Source: Setoptus koraiensis (Eukaryota > Arthropoda). Taken from it: a DNA stretch of 64,000 nucleotides. Where the stretch lies: the NCBI GenBank assembly GCA_048013815.1, contig CM106585.1:12958001-13022000 (forward strand), read 5' to 3'. Shown here in pieces: positions 48,846 through 61,201 of the stretch. Below the pieces are notes generated by a model. The model saw only the letters and a program-made list of their open reading frames with translations. It did no database searches and had not been told where the DNA came from. The stretch's first letter is position 1. Every line of letters starts with the position of its first letter. Both the position numbers and the translations under genes were made by a program.

Positions 48846-51800
48846 ACTATGTTGTAATAATCAGCTATTCACGAGTGCATTAGGGCTGTGAGAAGATTAA
48901 CGGTCCTCATTCGCGAATCGCGAATGCCTCCAATCATCGGTTGACTTTTCAATTGGACACATGTACTAATTGTACGGTTGATGGATTGTGCCGTATGTAT
49001 GTGACCCCCTAAACATAGATTGACAGTGGCTAGGCGCTACTCATTACACAATGAGTATTACACAATAAGAGCGAGTTGTGATCATTGCGTGATCATTCGC
49101 GCTTTTATTGAATATCCGAAATACTCGTTGAGAAACTTCTTTCATCTGATGTGACATGAATCACTAGGTACCGGCGATAGTCAATATGTGTTCATGGCGA
49201 CAATTAAGGACAATGGGCCAGTTATTCATGCGTGCGCTCATGATTTGATTTTACATACTTAATACATATGAATACGTTACAAATGCTAATATATAATAAT
49301 ATAAATAAGGCACGCACACCATATATCACATTCTCAGAAGAACACTGGCCACGCTTTTCTATATGGCATAGCAATGCATCGAGCTAGCTCGCCATGTATC
49401 CCATGTAACCCATTATGGCCTAGATGGGCATTCGCATTCGAACAATAGAACGCGCTTTGAATTTCAAGAAGCCAACGAGCAATGCACAAGGGCACCGGAA
49501 ATGGGCGTCATCAGGTGGGCGATACCGAGGCCACTTGTACTATTTCTGTCGAGCAAACGATGATTGAGTCACGTAAATTTTTTTATTTTATATTTTACCC
49601 TCTCTGCCTTGAATTGCTGCTTTTGTTGTTGATTCGTAGCTACGTGGACGACCTTTATTTTCCTTTTCTAGATCATTATCTCCCATTGGAGGGCTTTTTT
49701 CAATTTCTCATTTCTATTTCTAAATTATACTTTTGGCCAGTATTTATTTATATTCTGTCTGTATCCACATGCCGCGTTTATATGCAGTGAAATAATAATA
49801 ACAACATCAACATACTGTGTTCGAACGCCACACCAACAACCAATTTGATGCAGGCTGGCTGGCTGGCCGGGCGCCAAGGTGATCCAGTAGCGAGAGAAAA
49901 AAGCGTGACAAAAAGATGAAAGTTGCAAAATTGTAAAGAAGCCAACATCGTACCCACACGTGTCAAAAGGCACGTTTTATCGAGCCCTAGCCCAGATTAA
50001 CCTGTACTTGGAGGCCTCTCCTCTAGGTGGCGCCCATATACTCTTATCATAAGAGTCTTATGTCTTGTCGCTTGCGGCTTGGCACGGCCTACAAGCTTTG
50101 CATCAGTTAGTTGCATCTCTATTGATGATGTGTGACTGGGCCGGCAACAAATCAGTGTGATCAACGGATATTGCCTAGACTATCAGACCAGACAGGTAGA
50201 CAAACTGATAGACAAATCAGATTATATTACAGATCAGCGCCACTGTAGATCGGGCGTCGATAGTACAAGTCAATAATAAGCTGATTGTATAATAACAATC
50301 AATTGATAATCTGGCGTAATTAGATCACAAGATTTGAGTGTGCAGTGGGCGCAAGAGGACCAACTGAAACCACCACACTACACCGAGACCCGTTGACCCG
50401 TCATTGATTGCAATGCCACTAATTAAGGGGCCCCATCTGTGCTCAATTACTGGGCTGCTTCACGGACACAGATAACGAGTTGATTTGTGGCCAAGCTCAG
50501 GCCAGCCTCACAATCATCTAAACAAAAGGTTCGCTGTCGTACTCCGGCAAACTCAATCGCCAATTATGAGCATCATAACCACATTTTCAACTGCTCAATG
50601 TATGATCGAGCGACGTGCGGTCAGTGTGTACAGTTGCGTTGCGTCAGTTAAAATTACCGGTATTACGTGACGTGAGGCACGTAATCATTTGTCATTTGTA
50701 GTGTTTGTCAAACAACATGACAGTGATGTGAGAGCTTTTAGATTGCCCTTTTGGTGAAAATAATACAGGTCGTAAACTGCTTATTGCATCGCATCATCAT
50801 CGCACCTCATCTCAGACACAACATATCTGAGATAACATACGGCAACGGAGACGTTGTTATGCTAGGCTGCATTCTTTGTACTTTGGTACTTTTCACTTGG
50901 ACACACACATTCGGTGAAATGGGTTTGAAAATTGGCCCTAAGTGGACATTGTTGTCGCGCTGCAAACAAGCTGCAGTCAACTGTTCCGGCAAATGGATCG
51001 CGAATAGAATTTGATACATTTGTTCAGTGACTCGTGTGATGAAAATCAATCAGGGAGCACTCACAGAATGGAGCTGCTTGCGGAGCTGCCAAATTTAAAA
51101 TCTTTTCACATATACGCGCGCGTTGCACTTAAGATATCAGTGGGGACCGTCGGGCCAAATAAGTTGACGGATGGCGAGTTTGAGTTATTCAGCCCGCTAA
51201 CTAACATGTCAGCATACTGCTGGGGCCTCTTGTCCCGATTGTGTTACGTCACGGCCGCTAGCTAACAGAGACAGCAGCCCATTGAGAAAGGATGTATAAA
51301 TGTCCAAACAGACAGTTATCGCTAGCTAAACCAACCATAACTAAACAAATGGATGGCTTAACAGGACAAAAGATTCTTTTGAATAGAGAACAGACAAGCA
51401 GCGGTTGGTTTGCTTGGCCAAGAGAGGGACAGTTGCAGGCAAACAAGCTGTCTGTGTAGCATTAGAGCGAGAATTGATTGACGTGGCTGCTTGCTATATG
51501 CAGATAGTTGGTGCTTTTCTGGCTAGTTTTTTATTCTTGTCCAATCCGGAAAAATGCGCCTAAAGACATTGAAAAGTACACATGTAGAATAGAATCGCGT
51601 GGGCACACCAGAAAAATGTTTGCGAAATAGCATTTCATCAGCGTGTTACACAAAGTAGAGGTAGCTCGAAAGTTGCCTGCTGTGGGCACTTTAGAAATGG
51701 AGGTCCCGAAATACTCGAGGCACTTTCGAAATATGTCTCAGTTTACAAGTACAAGAGCGAATTTTTTCTAGACTTCTACTATTTATTGCAGCACCCAATT

Positions 51801-53664
51801 TCGAGCAATTTCAGGGCGGGTATTCTTTGGAAACTTTCAGGCTGTGTGTGTATCGGGCGGGCAGGATCGACACGGCAATAATCAGAGGAAGAGGCGGAAA
51901 AATTAAATGGGGGAACGACGAATCAGAGCTGAATCAATGTGAGATTCGTGGAGATCTCAATCGCAGCAACACTATACAGATCTAGACGAAATTTTTGGCA
52001 TTCAAGACTTATACATTCGCCTGGAAAATGGTAGAAAAATAAACAATATTGATAACTTTTCTTTCCTCCACAATAAAGTATATTTACGAGCTATAATTAA
52101 ATGTAATCCAAATATAACTACAAATTTAATCAACACTAACTTCAACTTACAAGCGCTCAAGTGTATTTTTTTCGCAGAGACGCACGCACCAGCTTGCATA
52201 ACTCATCAGAAACACAAAGATCATCTGAACAATTCAGACTATGAATTTCAGAGCACGCTTTGAACGCATTTACAGGAGCGCATTTGCATTACTAAAATAT
52301 ACACATTTTCCTCTCGAGCCTCTCAAGCTGGGAGCCGCTAGATTGCGGTACTCGGAATTTCTGAACATTTCTAGCTTCCGAAATATTGGCCGAAAATCGT
52401 GTAAGAGCTGATTGACTCGAATTATTGTGCCGAAGCTGCCTGAGTTGGAGTGGAGATTTCCATCAGGTCTGGCTGTCTTTTATCTGCGAAATGTTTTTCG
52501 CGGCAATCGGGCTCAGTCTTGTCGGATCGAAGGCATGGTCGGTCTTTTCGGGACTGCCTACCTGAATTAGCGAGGCGAAAATTGGCATTTGTTGACACAC
52601 GTTTTTCGACTTTTGACCTAGAATTTCTCGGCTACAAACTAAGAATTGGTGTGCGCAAAAAGTTGTGAATTTTTCCACAAACCCGCATCACGTGTTCTCG
52701 TCATTGTTGTTCTTTTTTTACTCTGTACAGACGCCCACGCTATGGGACGAAAAATATGATTCACAGTTAGTTTGGGTATTTCTCACACGCTCCATGAGAC
52801 GCTTATCTGTTTATTTATTGAGGGTGAAGCGTTGGAAAAATTTGAATAGCTTATCGAAGCCGTGTGGCTTATGAATGTCAATCGTGCAGTCAGGAGGCCA
52901 GTGCGGACTGCACGGCTGTGAGCCGGGCGTAGTTTTTCTTACGTGACAGGGGGTCATCAAAAATTCAAACTGCTATGAGTGAGCGTGTATTGTATCTTAT
53001 CGTAGCGGCAAATCTCAGATATTAAGCTCATGGCGGCACACGTTGAATGAGATTATTTCGCCTGACTAACCCTTCAGTCAAACTGGCGCACTCGGTGCAG
53101 CATGTGCGGTACAGCGATAGTGGCGTACAAATCCGGAAATAATGGCCATTATGTAACTGACTGTGATCTGGCGCCATTTATCTGCACAGTGGCTGGTCGT
53201 GTGGACACACACACACTGTGCAATATTGCATGAGTTATCTTGGAGATTTAACTTGACACTCAACATCAGCAACAGCAACAACAACAACCGCTGGCCGTTC
53301 GGGTGGCAAACAATTTGTTGTTGCAATAACATTAAACTACTACCGCTGGCCACGTTTCCGGGCGCGTTTGATGGACTGGCCAGTAGGTGGACAGAGGCAG
53401 CGGCTGCGGCTGAAGCTGCGGCAACAGCAGCAGAATATAGTTATAGCGCACGTATATTTATTGTTACGTGTCTAGCTTAATGTAATGTGTGCCGGCCGGC
53501 CGGTTTATTTGGCCAGCTCGAAAGTTGCTAGGCAACGCACATTAGTCACAAGGTTGTTTTTGTGGGCACCCGGCGGCCCCACGATGGGCCGTAATTCGTC
53601 GATCGATTGCCTGATTATTTATGTTATTTTATGCGCGATATGTCTGGTCAATATTTACCGGATT

Positions 53665-53684
53665 GCAGCAGCAACAACAACAGC

Positions 53685-53718
<34 letters not shown>
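53665..53718. repeat. CAA/CAG triplet array
   Basis: About 54 bp of CAA and CAG triplets. The plus strand gives poly-Asn or poly-Thr in short frames without support. Confidence 0.85.
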
Positions 53719-56699
53719 GTGGCACACAAAAAGCGGACCCACTGGACCATACTGTGTTCATTAGTGCACTGAATGTAGTGTGCATGTAACGCAAATGTGA
53801 CTATCGCCGGCTGCTGGCTTGCCAAACAACAAACAACAACGACGGTGCACCGGCGGCAACCATCATGATGCAACCGATAATGCAGATAAAAATTGCGCCC
53901 CTTCCGTTATTTCGCTACTCTGTTACTGTGTGTTGGCATGCTCTGCTGGCCACTTCATTTCAGCCATTCATTGGTAGTAGTGTGGTATGAATTTCGTAGC
54001 ACACTATCAATGAATACCAGTTTAATAGTGGGCCGTCGTTTTTTGGCGAGCTAGCCGCAAGCTCGTGGGTGCGCGCCACGCCGATCTGTTTAAACAGGGG
54101 CTAATTCCGAGAGACGCCGCCAGCGAATAAGATAAAGAGTATAGAGTAAGTGTGAGATAAAGTGTGTGCGTGTGTGTGTGTTGCGTGAAAGTTACATAAC
54201 TCCGATATGATGATTATGATGCAACATTTGTGCGGATATTGTGTGCGCTATCAATTGTTCCTTGCGATCATCATTGGGTGCAGAGTAATCGCTGGCCGGC
54301 CAGGCCGGCCGGCCGGCAAGATTTGCGAATAAACGATCTGACAATTGTCGTGTCGAATTGCATCATCCATCCAACTCGGTGGCACGACAACTGAACACAC
54401 ACACACCCACACACTGAACTTGCCAGCGTTTATCGTCATCATCAAACACTCTCTTTACACTGTATTACACAGTGGGTATAAATGGGGCCCGTGCAACTGT
54501 GTTCCGTCGGGCCCCATACAAACATATACATTTAGATACTTGTACGCGCGTGGTGTCGTTGCGCGCCAACCGTATTCACTTGCGCCCCTTGAAAGCCCGA
54601 GTAAGTAAATATCGACAAACTGCGGCCCGACTCAGCGATTGGTTGCAAGCAAGTTGCAACTGGCGACGCGGTGAGCCGGCCAAGCAATTGTTTGTCGTGC
54701 CACAATGCCAACTTTTGCCCAAATGGGTGCCCCGAACGGGGCCCCCGTACTCAAACACAACAAAATAGCTCTGTGTGTGTGTATTAGCCCGGCTAGCTGG
54801 GGCCGCTTGGCCTCGGCTGGCCCATGTTTGTGTGTTCTCATCATTTAATCATCTAACCATTAGAACCATTAGCTGCTGCCTGCTCGTGTGCATGGTGTAA
54901 ATAATGAACACACACCATGCCAGAGTGATGATAGTGACGACGACAAGCGAAAACGAATACACTGTCACATTACGTTACTCGTGTGAGTAATGACAATAAG
55001 TTATGCCACCTCCGATTATGTAACTCTAGCAAGATTTTTGCCAACAGCGTCGGCGTCGTCGCCATAGTCGTCACTATCACCCAGCTACCTAAATCCCAGT
55101 GTCTGGACGCTGCAACCAAATGATGTGCCAATGAATTGCTAATGTGAAAGTTTATCATTCCCTTGTTGTCGGTTATCGCGCTATTGTGCCTGTCGTAACC
55201 TTGCATCGTTTATCCTTGGCTCATCAAACTCACCGGTGATGAGTCTCACTCATTACACAGCGATCTGCTGAATATTTCCTAAAATTATAGTTATTCATAC
55301 TAGTTATACCATGTGCTCTTGCATAATGGCCCGCTTGCCTGCTCAACAACAATTGATCGCTTTAGCCAACCGAGGCAAAAGAGATTTGTTGTCGAGAGAG
55401 AGAGAGTGATATTCATTTGTGCCCTTGCTCTCTCGCTCAAAAGCGCACGAGATCCGGCACGAGATTTACTGAACAGCAGCCATCTACGAAAATCTGTCTG
55501 TGTATCAAATTGTGATTTATTCGCTTGTTTTGTCGGACAGGTTCGGCTGCCTCAAAATTGCCCCAGGTTTCAACAATAACAAGCCATTTCAACTCACTTA
55601 CACACTGTTAGGGCACACATTCGTTCATCACTGTGATGCAATGCGTCACAGTCTATGGCCAATGGGCACCATGAATGAATTACAGCGATTCAATGCATAA
55701 TGCTCTTGACTTCATTTTATTCACACTCTACGTGCAGCTCCATAATGATCAGTGCCATCAACTCCAACAATAACATACCGATATGGGGATCGAATCGGGT
55801 GGCTTAAGTCATTACACTCGGGTCCGATAATCTGGTCCTCATTTCGAAATAACCAAAAATCAAAACAGCGATTGATCGATACAACGAGTAGCCGGAACAA
55901 TGAATTAACAATAATGAAGTGCAACTTAGAACAATGAAGTCGCGAGCGATCAAAGTCTAATGAATGGAGCTGATCAAGTTAACAATAAGTAAATAATTGA
56001 TTCACTGAATGTTTCGTGCCTTATCACTAGTTACTTATGCTGCTACCTATCTGAGCCTTGGCCTCTTCGGTTGACCCAATAACACCTCGTTGGGCTAACA
56101 AACTACAACGTCTATAAAACGGATAAAGCATTGACCATGAGAGAATATAATCAAATCGATCCACGATTCAACATCTGACTGAGGAATTTCTATTTGCCAT
56201 GAGTCAGCAGATGAAAGAAATAATTATGTCTATCGACGGTGAATTATCACAATCTTACGCTTTCGTCGGAAAGACAACAGTAGATTTGCATCCGGTGTCT
56301 GTCTGGCCATTGTTTCTGGTCAAGGGCAACTTCCCAATAAAATTGGCAATTTGAATGAGCACAATGAGAAAAACATTGTGGCGTTACATCAACTGGAATC
56401 ATGAGAGACTGGAATCATGAGAGCTTTCTAGCAGCCACAGGCTATGCCTCATCATTTCTTCCATCGCGGATATTGCTCCATTTCTGTCTATGGCATCCAA
56501 CAAATTCTTTCAATAATGTCTACCCTCAAGGCAATATAGGCATATGTCGATACCCAATAATATCACAACTGCTTAACTGTCCTTTAAGCAGTTCTTGCAA
56601 TCCACAAAACTCTAGAAAAAGTTTCTTGTGTGTCACAAGGAATGGCAAACAAAATTAAAGCACAAGTGCCAGTAGATAAAAGGTTCGATGGATCATCAG

Positions 56700-57511
56700 T
56701 AGGGAGAACAGAATCGGTTATTAGCCGAAATTTTTCGGGTGATGGCATAACTCTAAGACTTCGTATTTGGGCCAGACCGACTTAGATAGATCTTTTAAGG
56801 CCTGTTTGAATCAACCGAAAACACCGAAATCAGGTTGTAAGAACCGTAAAAACCGAAAATAGATTATTTTCCCGCGAGAGCAATTCAATTGCGTTGTGAC
56901 TGCGTGGGTGTGACTGTGCGATCAGAGTTTGCAGTATACTAGTACTTTCTTACACACAGGGTGTAATTAACACAGTGTTCAACGGGTTGAACGCTGTTAT
57001 ATAATCCGTTGGATAACAAAATCCGTTGACTATTTCTTCTTGATTGATTCAATAACCAAATTGGAGGCAAGAAATATGAGACTTGATGATTCAGTCAAGC
57101 TAGTTGGCGAAACTTTTGATAGAATCCAACAATGTAAGCTGCCAGAGCCTAAAGCCAAGGTTGAACAATCTATCGCAAAGAATCCTGATTATGTGGAGCT
57201 ACTCCAAATTGAGGACCTCACTACTAGACTTAAGTTTAAATATGCGCCGATCACATCATGCGATGTCGAGAGATCTTTCTCTTGCACAAAGGCGATATTA
57301 GAAGCTGATAGATCTAGATTTACCGAACAGAATCTTGAGTTTCATTATATCATAAATTTCAATTCTTTCTTGCTAGATGATAAACAAAACGTAACCATCC
57401 AATAAATGAAACAACATCGGTTTTAAAAACCGAAATAACCGAAAAGTGGCACCTTCCCAAATGATAAAAACCGATTTTGTCTGCTTTTAATCATCGATTC
57501 TGTTCTCCCTA
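56700..57511 (+). mobile_element. Complete 812-bp hAT-family derivative
   Basis: The terminal inverted repeats are TAGGGAGAACAGAATCG at 56700-56716 and its exact reverse complement at 57495-57511. They are flanked by a perfect 8-bp target duplication, ATCATCAG (56692-56699 and 57512-57519). An 8-bp duplication and a TAG start are hAT hallmarks. ACCGAAA motifs recur just inside both ends, as expected for subterminal transposase-binding repeats. Only the last part of a transposase remains, so the copy cannot mobilise itself. The exact duplication and matching ends suggest fairly recent insertion. Confidence 0.9.
57040..57405 (+). pseudogene. hAT transposase C-terminal fragment
   Basis: About 120 codons end at TAA (57403-57405); the first ATG is at 57076. 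The product has the hAT dimerisation signature: FKYAPITSCDVERSFSCTK, followed by SRFTEQNLEFHYIINFN. The catalytic core, BED finger and N-terminus are absent, so this is an internally deleted transposase remnant. It occupies the right half of the 812-bp element. Confidence 0.85.
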
Positions 57512-60500
57512 ATCATCAGCTAATCACTGTCCAGAAAATTCATTCATCATCCCTAATTCAGTGATCAATAATATTGAACACTGTCGTTTCGCTGCTTTGT
57601 ACCTAGAGGTAGTTTCGCTGTTTCGGTCTTCTCCCTCAAGGAAAATCCAATGAGAGAAATATATCGAGTGTCAGATTCATTGAGATGTTCTCTTTGGAGA
57701 AAAATTCGTGTTTGAGTGAAAAAAAATGGAAAAGACATTGCGTGCGAAAAAGGATAAATATATGAAACTTGATGCATTTGTTGTGGAACGGCTCCGTACT
57801 CGTTCTACTATCCCGATCTCTGTCTATCCAAGAAGAGTGAATGCATTCGCCTCAATGTACTCGCCGTTACTATTGGTGTGCTTATGAGGTAAAAAGTCAT
57901 GACTCTATTGTTCAAAATTTGTGACTATGTGTGAAAGCTGGCGCAAAATATTGAATTGAATGTCGCTTGCTCCATCTATGCCTTTTATTTTGTCTGAATG
58001 TAGACATATTGATGCACTTGGAGAGAAAGGAATTCCTTTCTTATAGTAGTTGACGGCCACTAGGAGAGCGGTTTTATTAACTGAAAATCGAGTTTCGAGT
58101 TGCATTCTCTTCAACTTTTTCTGGTTGTTTCACATCCGGACCATTTCTGAGCATCCGAATATTTACCCGAAATTCGTGCCGTTCAGATAGTAGTTGTAAC
58201 AGCTGGCTTTTGCACACGGCGTAGTTTTTTTTGTTCAATTTATTTTTTCGGACCCTGCGGTCTTGCGTAAATAAGCAAAGCGAGTGTGTACAGGCATGCT
58301 CAATTACTAATGTCTCACACAGCACTGGGTATACGTAGAACAAAATAAAATAAATAAATCAATTGTTGGTACGAGAAAAGAGAGGTGCTCGGTTGGAATT
58401 GATCCCATATTCGAATTCCAGTGTGAAGGGGGGGGGGGGCAAGAACACAGTAGTCGGGTATCTGTGAGCAGCTCGACGACAATTTTTGTGCAATTTACTC
58501 GAATGGACGCTAATTGAGTAACCCATGAGGTAAATCGGATAAATCGTTAGTAGCGCGGACATCAAGAACATATGCTGTGCGGATTATGCAAATTTCTAAC
58601 AGCGGTGGAAAACTGATATTATTGCGTGCTCAGCTGAAGCTGCCAACGGGATTAACACGATTCGCTATAGGCATTGGTATTGCGGCCTTGGCATCAGTGA
58701 TTGGATATTTAGATCATGTACAATGTTTGCATCCCTTATAATAATGAAACAAGATTATAAATGTTTATTGGGTGCAGTTGTAATTTACACTTGCAGAGTC
58801 AGTTCAATTTTTTGCCCCATCTTTGCCAACATTTTTCTGGGCCCATTCCGATGGGGACGCGCCGAGAGGAGGGAAAAAACAAACTGATTTGAGGTGGCGA
58901 AAAATTGATAAGAACACGCAGAAAGCATCAAATATTTAATTGATGTAGATGCCGCACGTTATGCTGCTCATTGGAGCGAATACGGTCATCGCAAGTATCG
59001 CGGATCTTATCTGATGCAGCGCAACATGAGGCCCCAAAGATGCTCTATCTTATCTTTATACGTTCGAGCGACACTGGCAATTTCCTCCCGGCGGAACAAC
59101 TGTCAAGGCGATGCCAAAATTAAACTTTTGCAACTCACAGAATCGATCGTATGTATCAATTATCCTGATGTTGCCCGTCCGATTGCGCTAATCTGATGTG
59201 TCTGATTGAGTCTAACCAACAGCGGCTCGCAAAACGAATTCACATTTACATCGCAGTCGAGCGTCGTCGTCATTGCAAGTCGCCCTCGTCATGTGGCGCC
59301 CAAATTGTGATTAATCTGTTTTGTGTCAGTGGGCATAAACTGAGCTCTACTTGCACACTTCTGGCCCCCAAAAATGTCTGGCTAGACCGCACGGGCACTG
59401 TCGCTCTGGGCACATTTGCACACTCTGGTGGATGGCAAACAGTTGAATGCAGGTTCGAGAATTGATTTGTGCCTCCAGTCAAATATTTTTTCCATTTGGG
59501 GATGGACCTTGCAGTTTGCATCTTGGCTCTCCAAGGAGACGTTACTTTTTTCGAGACTAGAAACGGGAGAGAAATCGAATTAAGTTTCGCTACGCTTGTA
59601 TATTGGGCGCGCTTCGGCGCGTCAGTTGTGCCATCCGAAGCGTCCCTGATGGCGCCATAATTCCAAAAGTTTGCATTTAGGCCAAACTCACCAATTGAGC
59701 CCTGTTTATTTACACCGAAAACATTTCGAAAATTTCGAACGAAAATTTCAATTTTTTCCGTGGTGAAAACGAAAAAACGCGGTCTGACGCGCGGTTTGAT
59801 CGCACAATTTTCTGACAATTCTATTCGCTATATAACCACGCAAACTGCTGCTGTGACGCAATGTGTGACTAGCTCGCCAATCGATAGTTTATTCTTGTTG
59901 TGTGTGTGTGGCGACAAAAATGACATTTTCCGTTGTTGCAAATTCAATATTTGGGATGGCGATTCGCCGAACTGAAACAGTTGGCAACTCTATACGTAAT
60001 TTGTTGTTTTGTTTTCATCGCTATAGCATTCATGCTATTAGCGTGGCAATTTTTCGTCTTCATTGTTTCTGGCTGCGGCGTGGCTGGCCGGGGCCAAATT
60101 GTTTGATGGCAGGATTACGACGGGATCGATGGCACGAAGCACCAGAGACGAGATGACACAATAGATTAGAGCCTGTACCCTAATACAGTACAGTGTGTTT
60201 TTGTTGATAGATAGCCGTTGTTTGCGCGAGCGAGATATCGCCAGAGATCCCGTTATATCACAACTTGATATAAATACAACGGGCGCTGTACGTGCGCCTA
60301 TCTGTTCGCAAACCAGTGAGTCCCCGTTGGCTCTGGCCGTTGGTGGCCTCAGCACGGAATCCGCAGTGCGGATCACAGAGAAATGTGTGGAGCGCAGAGA
60401 ACGGGCTGGATGGAAATCGAATGGCCAAGATCTCAAATGTCAATTGGGATCTGCTCTGATTGAGTATCCTATTTATACGGCCGTCAGACCATTAGAGCTG

Positions 60501-60617
60501 CATTAGATGGTCGCTGACGTGCGCCGGCAACGCTCGGCGAGAGATCGGCCCGCTGTGAGAGGTCTGTCGGTACCGCGCTCGGCTCTGGTATTGTCGGCGG
60601 AATAGCGAATTGCGGCC

Positions 60618-60686
60618 GCGGGTGCGGTATTGTTGCGGGCGCGGGTGCGGTATTGTTGCGGGCGCGGGTGCGGTATTGTTGCGGCC
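60618..60686. repeat. Tandem repeat, 23-bp unit, three copies
   Basis: Each unit begins GCGGGTGCGGTATTGTTGCG; copies start at 60618, 60641 and 60664. Confidence 0.88.
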
Positions 60687-61128
60687 GCCAACAACATGCT
60701 AATAAATGGACTGACGTTGGCAACTTGCAACTGATTCCAATTGACGACAGCCACTGATTTAGTTGCTGACTGACTGACTCTATCTCTGCGCCGCTGCTGC
60801 TGGCAAATAGACCAATTGTCTAACTAATGTCCATGTTGGCCGCTTAGCCGCTGCCTGTCAGCTGTCGGCCGGCCGGGCCCGATGTTTGGCCCCAATCAGG
60901 CGGCCGGCGAGTCGTTGATGGCCGAAGCCGAGCCCACACAACAACACACAAGCACACACACACACACAGACGCTTTTGCACACGGCGCGACCATTGGTTA
61001 TTTTTGGCGCCTATAGGCCTCATATTTAGGCGCTAATCGGAAATGAGCGCCTAGCGACATTCGCGATTCGCTGATTTGACCATTTGTGCGTGTTGTTACA
61101 AATTTGCGCCACCGCACAGTTCACACAT

Positions 61129-61201
61129 GACACCACACGGACACCGCACGGGTACCGCACCGACACCGCGCGGACACCACGCGGACACCACGCGGACACC
61201 A
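61129..61201. repeat. Tandem array of CGGACACCAC-type units
   Basis: About six units of 11-12 bp, the later ones nearly exact. Frames through it read PHGHRTG or GHHADT on the plus strand, with no other support. Confidence 0.8.

Larger units (their letters stand above)
41904..56699. other. Gene-poor stretch of mixed composition
   Basis: No intact gene supported. It is AT-rich to about 46 kb, GC-richer from about 46 to 48.5 kb, then mixed. It contains the 13-bp array at 43608, triplet arrays at 44194 and 53665, GA runs near 43021, 46549, 47946 and 55394, a 20-bp perfect palindrome at 48826, and TTAYRTAA motifs at 47107, 53149, 54192 and 55016. Open frames here are short and lack family or splice support. 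Confidence 0.5.

Noticed and set aside
49482-49790. 102-codon plus-strand frame with hydrophobic segments
   Set aside because: Hydrophobicity follows from TTT/ATT-rich DNA; no start context or family.
59270-59818. 182-codon minus-strand frame
   Set aside because: Longest unexplained frame outside the accepted genes, but no signal peptide, domain, splice sites or internal pattern; a competing plus-strand frame covers part of it. Transcript evidence would be needed.
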